This document shows positions 19,605-23,957 of a stretch of 23,957 bases of DNA, piece after piece; the stretch's first letter is position 1, and each line of letters begins with the position of its first letter. A program made the translations under genes and the position numbers. The stretch comes from Spongospora subterranea (taxonomy: Eukaryota > Endomyxa > Phytomyxea > Plasmodiophorida > Plasmodiophoridae). The notes beneath the pieces were generated by a model, which saw nothing but the letters and a program-made list of their open reading frames with translations, was not told the origin of the DNA and ran no database searches. The stretch covers positions 1 to 23,957 of the forward strand of contig OUQQ01000287.1 of the NCBI GenBank assembly GCA_900404475.1. The letters run 5' to 3'.

Positions 19605-21461
19605 ATGACGACCATCCTGGACCACTTCAAGGAGATCACCGAGAGAATCACTGACCTATGCCAATCCCATCATCGCCCCTGTTCAGAGCGAGTCGCCGCT
19701 TATACCTTGAGGGCGGTGACCTTGGATAAATCCACCGTGTTCGAGTTCGAGTCGAGTTTGACGGCCGGCCAGATGAGGAACCTGATTGAGATCACGGCCA
19801 ATCGAATATTGGAGGGGAACAATCCCTCAATGGAGACCATTAAGATGCAGGCCGCTTACGACGCCATTCTGCAATACACGGGAAATGAGGGAAAACGCGA
19901 GGAAGATGAGCACAATAAGGAGAACGAACAACTTGCTGATGCGGTGATGGAATACGGGGCGCGACTGAAATCCGATGGACAAATCCCTGGAATGTATTCA
20001 CTGCTTTTCCAGTTTATGGCGGCCAATGCCGGGCAGGAAGCGCCATTAGACCGGCAAACGGAACGGGAGATCACCCAGGCACTGCAATCCGCCTTCCCCA
20101 AGAACAGGATCATGATGTTCGCCCAGATGAGTGATGACGCCCGACGACAACAGCTCTCCTCCTTGATCAATATCACACTCGGTATTCGCCTGTTCAATCG
20201 GTATCTGGGGAAGGGCGGCGCATCCATCCCCGATATCCCCGAACTTCTCGAGACCACCTCCTCGGTTCTGCTCGAGGACCTTCGCCGCGAACACGATCAG
20301 GTTGCCCACACCGCCGCCGTCTACAACCATCTGATCCAGGTCGAGTACACACGACCCGGGACCATCTCCTCGCCCATCCAGCGACTTCACGACGAGTATC
20401 GGAACCGGCAGCAATACGAGTCGTATATTGACGAGGTGATGAGTCAGGTGAGTAAAGGCCATGACCTGATCCTGAGCGCCATCACCGCCTTTGATCATGA
20501 GATCCAATCGCTACAAGGGCAGGTCAATACCAGACAGGCCGTTCCAAGGCAACAGGTTTTCCCCATATTCGACTCGGTCGGGCGGCTATGGCGCGCCCTT
20601 CAGCAGGACCTCAAACGCCTTCAGAGCCACCGCACCGTTCTCCAAGAACTGCTAAAGTTCAAGGCGAACTACACGCCGGTGATGACGCCCGAAGACCTGG
20701 CGATGGCACAGGAAGGGATAGCTGGTACCGGAGCGGGATCGGCGGTGCTGATGGAGACGAGCGGTGAAGAGCTGGGGGCGGAGAAGGCCATGGATCCAGA
20801 GGTGGAGCTCGTCAAGGGTGTGGGAACTGCAGAACACGGTTCGTCGACCGCCCTCAGAGGGTATTGCCCATGGACTATCGCTAAACGGGATGGGCTGTTG
20901 ATCCCTGGGGATTACTCTCTTGGCCTGGTTCGCTATCACGATCAGCTGTACGCGTTCGCCGACCGGCCAGCGATGGACGCGTTCATGGCCAGCCCATCGT
21001 CCATCATCGCGTCGATCAGCGATAAGGTGAAACAGGCCCCGGAACTGATCCATCTCCTGGACCTTCATCGCCATTACCCAGATGTGCAAGGGCTGAACGA
21101 GTCGGTGAAGGCGGATATCGACAAATACGGGGAGACGAACAAGATGGTGGATACAGGGACAGATATGGGGGATGGGGCCGATCTCTATCCCCATCCGGCC
21201 AAGGCGCAACCGTGGAACATTTGGGATATCAGGAAGGAGGCGCTGCACCTGGTTAAGATTAGGAACATGAGGACCCATTCCACACAGACCTCCAAATCAT
21301 ACGCCAACCGCTCCAACGAGACCCAGACCTACCCGCCCAAGGATAATTCCTGCCAGAGCGGGAAGGACAAGGCGGTGAATACGGTGAGGAGAAAGCGGTT
21401 GATGACCGGGCTCAGGGGCGCGCAAGGCCATAAACCCACGATTATCACTTTGGAGATGTAA
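19605..21461 (+). CDS. CFAP206: CFAP206 (FAP206), radial spoke 2 base protein, intronless
   Basis: A single exon of 618 aa, against 622 in human. CFAP206 is an axonemal microtubule-doublet protein that anchors radial spoke RS2 and dynein c, needed for normal beating. Family-typical stretches: TLRAVTLD near residue 40, NPSMETIKMQAAYD (~83), QALQSAFP (~157), ITLGIRLFNRYLGKGG (~195), RQQVFPIFDSVGRLWRALQ (~315), then GYCPWTIAKRDGLLIPGD (~420) with GLVRYHDQLYAFADR. The C-terminal signatures WDIRKEALHLVKIRN, THSTQT and ETQTYPPKDNSCQS end in LMTGLRG. Start at ATG 19605 was chosen because the human protein begins at the same place relative to the first conserved helix. Unlike its neighbours it contains no intron and is rather GC-rich with few rare features. 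It stands alone, divergent from DENND6, and long antisense frames across it are shadows. Confidence 0.95.
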   Translation: MTTILDHFKEITERITDLCQSHHRPCSERVAAYTLRAVTLDKSTVFEFESSLTAGQMRNLIEITANRILEGNNPSMETIKMQAAYDAILQYTGNEGKREEDEHNKENEQLADAVMEYGARLKSDGQIPGMYSLLFQFMAANAGQEAPLDRQTEREITQALQSAFPKNRIMMFAQMSDDARRQQLSSLINITLGIRLFNRYLGKGGASIPDIPELLETTSSVLLEDLRREHDQVAHTAAVYNHLIQVEYTRPGTISSPIQRLHDEYRNRQQYESYIDEVMSQVSKGHDLILSAITAFDHEIQSLQGQVNTRQAVPRQQVFPIFDSVGRLWRALQQDLKRLQSHRTVLQELLKFKANYTPVMTPEDLAMAQEGIAGTGAGSAVLMETSGEELGAEKAMDPEVELVKGVGTAEHGSSTALRGYCPWTIAKRDGLLIPGDYSLGLVRYHDQLYAFADRPAMDAFMASPSSIIASISDKVKQAPELIHLLDLHRHYPDVQGLNESVKADIDKYGETNKMVDTGTDMGDGADLYPHPAKAQPWNIWDIRKEALHLVKIRNMRTHSTQTSKSYANRSNETQTYPPKDNSCQSGKDKAVNTVRRKRLMTGLRGAQGHKPTIITLEM

Positions 21462-22599
21462 AAACAACTCGCATTGTATAACATATCTCGAACTTATTTA
21501 ATATTGAGTCGCCACAATCTTCTGGTCGGTAGAAATTATCCGGGTTGGGTCCTTGTCGGTCTGGCATTTACGTCTTTTGAGTTGGTTTGAGCGAGACTAT
21601 GTGGCAGATTCGGCACTGAATAAAACACCGAATATAATGTTATTTCTGGAACATTCGCACCTCCATCAATATATTTGTATTGGTCTGTGTGGGAATATGA
21701 ATGGAGAATGCGACTGATCTGGGTTCAGTTGGGACCGCTCATTCCCTGTTTAGATCAACCCATGAGGTGCTGTGACCGGGATCAGCACTTAGCTCCAATA
21801 TTCAGTAGTAAAATAATCTGATGACGTACCATGGCAACGTTGAACAAACTCAGATCTAGTTTCAGAGAAGAATCCGATAATCGCAAACAGCTAAACACAA
21901 AACATCAATGCAAGGGATAGACGGATGATCTGTCGTAGTTTGAACAATTCAATCGGAATTTAAACTACCATTTGATGCTTTTTGGTGATCGATCACTGTG
22001 GCGAACAGCGAATGGCTGCCAATTCACAGTTGTCGTCATTAGCAACATTAGATATTGAGACTGAATCGTCGTTGAGAGACATCAATATTTCGATGGGGCG
22101 CCACCCATTGATTGTGAATCCTAAATGCTGATGATCTTCTAGGACACAGCGAGAGCAATGCAATGCCACCGATGACGTTGCCATAACCAGAATCTGTCCA
22201 TTATCCCATACCAGAATTGAAAGTTCCAGCAGCAATGCCAATGCTCGCAGATGATTGCTCCACCGACAGTTTAGACGATAACCGTTATCTGGTCGCAACG
22301 ACGATCGAGGATTTGGTTGGAGCGCTTGATGCAATGCAGAGCAAGAGCGCGCGCTTTCAATTACGAAACGACATTATCTATCAGAAACAAGGAAACAGCC
22401 TCTACGTCCAACAAATGAGCTGATGCGAGATTGACATGGTCAATTGATAAAAGCTATTTTCAACAGGCACTTTCTTCGGTGGCATCGTCGTTGACTGATT
22501 CGAGCTTGATCTGCGATTCTCTGCTGTGTTGAAAGTCCTTTTCCCATATTTTCAAGCAGGGTACGATCCAACTCGCTGGACGGTTCCTTCTTGAGACGT
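21462..22599. other. Region after CFAP206 with unresolved coding potential
   Basis: No gene can be recognised. Protein-like fragments occur on both strands. Plus: a short frame at 22012 (MAANSQLSSLATLDIE) and one ending at 22423 (YLVATTIEDLVGALDAM, then RFQLRNDIIYQKQGNSLYV). Minus: 21993-22334, with LSILVWDNGQILVMATSS and GFTINGWRPIEILMSL. These overlap, so at most one strand is coding, and I could not find splice joints that link the pieces. The first 500 nt (21462-21960) look non-coding. Confidence 0.3.
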
Positions 22600-22780
22600 T
22601 CCCAACATTAGTCACGCTCAACACGTACGAAGAGTTAGATCCTCTACAGCGGATTCGACTTACTGGGACAGTCGTTTCATCCATCGTTCTCACCCAGGCC
22701 GTTTGTGGAAGCCTTTAATACGTTCGGATACTGACGCAGGGCGATATCTCAGAGAACGACCAAAGGTTTCCCTAGAGCTC
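22600..22780 (-). repeat. Left arm of a diverged inverted repeat (minus-oriented copy)
   Basis: Read on the minus strand, this segment contains CTAGGGAAACCTTTGGTCGT, then after about 45 nt CACAAACGGCCTGGGTGAGA, then GATGGATGAAACGACTG, AATCCGCTGT, GGATCTAAC and GTGACTAATGTTG. The same words appear in the same order on the plus strand at 23251-23410. Just beyond the arm both copies also encode a related peptide (SSELDRTLLENMGKGLS here, SELKEICRLLESN there). Confidence 0.65.
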
Positions 22781-23166
22781 TTTCAAGAAGCCAAAGTTTC
22801 TCCAGTCTTATTGACCTTTTAACCTCGGTACAATCCACAATGCTGTTGCTAAGTCTCGCCGTATATGAATGGCGTTCACAGAAGATTTAATAGGATTTAA
22901 AACAGAGACACAACTCTTACTGTAATTGAAAGTAATCTTGATATCAGGGATGAAGGAATTGAGCGCAGAAAATCGAGAAGCGAAGCTTCATCGTATTCAC
23001 ATTTTTTCATCAGACACTTCCGGCTGTGGCGATTTATATATTGCTCTTGATCATTAAGATTAAAAGTCCTGTGGTTCGCTGAGAAACCGATCTGGTATAT
23101 CGTCGGTGTATCGACGATAGAAAGACGTCAAAGGAGACAATCAAAAGTCTCTGGAAATTGTCTGCA

Positions 23167-23862
23167 ATGGAGAGTTTTTATGATAAGGAAAAGAAAAGAG
23201 GATTAGACAAAAGTAAGTACACAGTTAAAGATTAGTGAATACTCCACTAATCTAGCCTAGGGAAAATTTTGGTCGTCCTACAAACGGCCTGGGTGAGACA
23301 GATGGATTGAAAGACTGACCCAATACAGTTTATTTCAGGGCAATCAGATCAAAGTCAATCCGCTGTGTAAGATCTAACCTTCGTCCGAGGTGAAAGTGAC
23401 TAATGTTGATTCTAGATCAGAGTTGAAGGAGATTTGTAGACTTCTTGAAAGCAATAATTATACGCCGGTTGTGAGTACGAAGAAAATTGTGTAGGTTTAA
23501 GCGTCGAGTTTCGGTTTGCAGCCTGGCAGTGGTTAGATTAGCAGCAAAGGGAATGACGAAAGGAATGATCTTAGCTCGATCAATATGTTCTTTGATTAAA
23601 TATCTCTTATTTTTTGACAACTCTGCTGACTTTTCGCCGAGGAGGTGGAATTCGCTGTCTGGCAGATCGAGAGATGCTTGCACCGCTGGACGAGATTCCT
23701 TTTCAGTGGTCTGGGGTTATACGATTGGTATATGAACTGACATATGATACATTTATTTCACACAACCCATTATCGCACAGGATCCATCTAAGGGCCCAGC
23801 AAGTGGCTGAACAGTTTCCACCGATCGATGACCAGTTTGAACTTCTCCAAGATCTTCGATGA
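23167..23862 (+). CDS. Tentative small-exon gene model, unrecognised product
   Basis: Exons 23167-23212, 23261-23292, 23339-23364, 23416-23470, 23522-23531 and 23642-23862 join in frame through introns of 46-110 nt. The 129-aa product begins MESFYDKEKKRGLDK and includes KILVVLQTAWGNQIKV, SELKEICRLLESNNY and, in the last exon, GGGIRCLADREMLAPLDEI. The GTAAGT and GTGAGT donors and the CACTAATC branch-like site at 23245-23252 are good. A 10-nt exon and an acceptor CGCCGAG are weak points. The GGG-x-RC pattern recalls the C-terminal active-site cysteine of amidinotransferase/deiminase-fold enzymes, but the rest of that fold is not visible, so this is only a hint. A competing minus-strand frame (23417-23683) ends in a Leu-rich tail. 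The model overlaps the repeat arm and could be a decayed gene copy. Confidence 0.25.
23251..23410 (+). repeat. Right arm of the diverged inverted repeat (plus-oriented copy)
   Basis: This plus-strand segment carries CTAGGGAAAATTTTGGTCGT, TACAAACGGCCTGGGTGAGA, GATGGATTGAAAGACTG, AATCCGCTGTGTAAGATCTA and GTGACTAATGTTG, the counterpart of the minus-oriented copy at 22600-22780. Relative to that copy it has about 24 extra bases (23328-23351, including a TTATTTCAG acceptor-like word). It lacks about 45 bases between the first two words. Confidence 0.65.
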
Positions 23863-23957
23863 TGCAAACACATTATCAAAACTCTCAACAGCTCATCACA
23901 ATGGAAAAAACAACATTGATAGGTTTTACCATAATCTTACTGAGTTAGATCGTTCCA

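Noticed and set aside
20652..21278. 208-aa minus-strand frame, and another at 20046-20507
   Set aside because: Both lie fully antisense to CFAP206, whose plus-strand product matches the family along its whole length.
21993..22334. 113-aa minus-strand frame with a WD-like VWDNGQ stretch
   Set aside because: The N-terminal half is unlike a protein and a plus-strand frame overlaps it; no splice joints or family match decide between them, so it is described only as unresolved.
22557..22714. Plus-strand open frame reading QLAGRFLLETFPTLVTLN and onward
   Set aside because: It looks coding, but it is in register with the minus-strand peptide SSELDRTLLENM, whose relative occurs in the other arm of the inverted repeat; the plus frame is probably the hydrophobic complement.
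1..23957. tRNA, rRNA, CRISPR, prokaryotic operon or viral genes
   Set aside because: No B-box-like GGTTCGANTCC with a matching A-box, no rRNA core sequence, no regularly spaced direct repeats with spacers, and no viral or transposase domain was seen by eye.

Overview
This is nuclear DNA of a ciliated microbial eukaryote with compact genes. The spliced genes are cut by short GT-AG introns: I can place 34 in recognised or well-supported genes, nearly all 40-79 nt, with one of 205 nt. Many introns show CTAAC/CTAAT-like branch sites and TTTCAG-type acceptors. Axonemal proteins (CFAP206, a DRC5/TCTE1-like LRR protein, a RIIa-domain protein and MAPK15) mean the organism builds motile cilia. NDUFA8 means it has mitochondrial complex I. 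The lineage cannot be fixed from this window; a flagellated protist or an early-diverging fungus-like opisthokont would both fit. No rRNA, tRNA, CRISPR or prokaryotic feature was seen.

Layout. 131-2131 (+): Stc1-like zinc finger joined by one intron to an F-box and propeller-like region. 2350-4006 (+): DRC5/TCTE1-like LRR protein. 4173-6219 (+): glutamate decarboxylase in 11 exons, one of only 15 nt. 6220-7073: intergenic, with a 19-bp tandem repeat. 7074-8677 (+): MAPK15/ERK7 kinase in 6 exons, with a TDY activation motif. 8776-9108 (-): RIIAD1-like RIIa protein. 9373-9961 (+): unrecognised three-exon gene. 10452-12452 (+): helical-repeat organelle RNA-binding-type protein whose 5' part runs through a 27-bp CT minisatellite. 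12684-13065 (+): NDUFA8. 13202-15208 (-): SRP68 in 9 exons. 15453-17298 (-): DENND6 in 7 exons. 17299-19604: gene-poor, with a doubtful minus-strand gene at about 18408-19080. 19605-21461 (+): CFAP206, intronless. 21462-23957: no recognised gene, a diverged inverted repeat (22600-22780 against 23251-23410) and an uncertain small-exon model.

Four of the ten genes I recognise act in or on cilia: CFAP206 at the radial spoke 2 base, DRC5 in the nexin-dynein regulatory complex, MAPK15 as a ciliogenesis kinase, and the RIIa protein as a dimerisation/docking module. The others are housekeeping: GABA/glutamate metabolism, SRP-dependent secretion, Rab GEF trafficking, complex I and organelle RNA. They do not form one pathway. 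Exon joins were worked out by eye from reading frame, splice signals and similarity to remembered family patterns; no alignment or transcript data were available.
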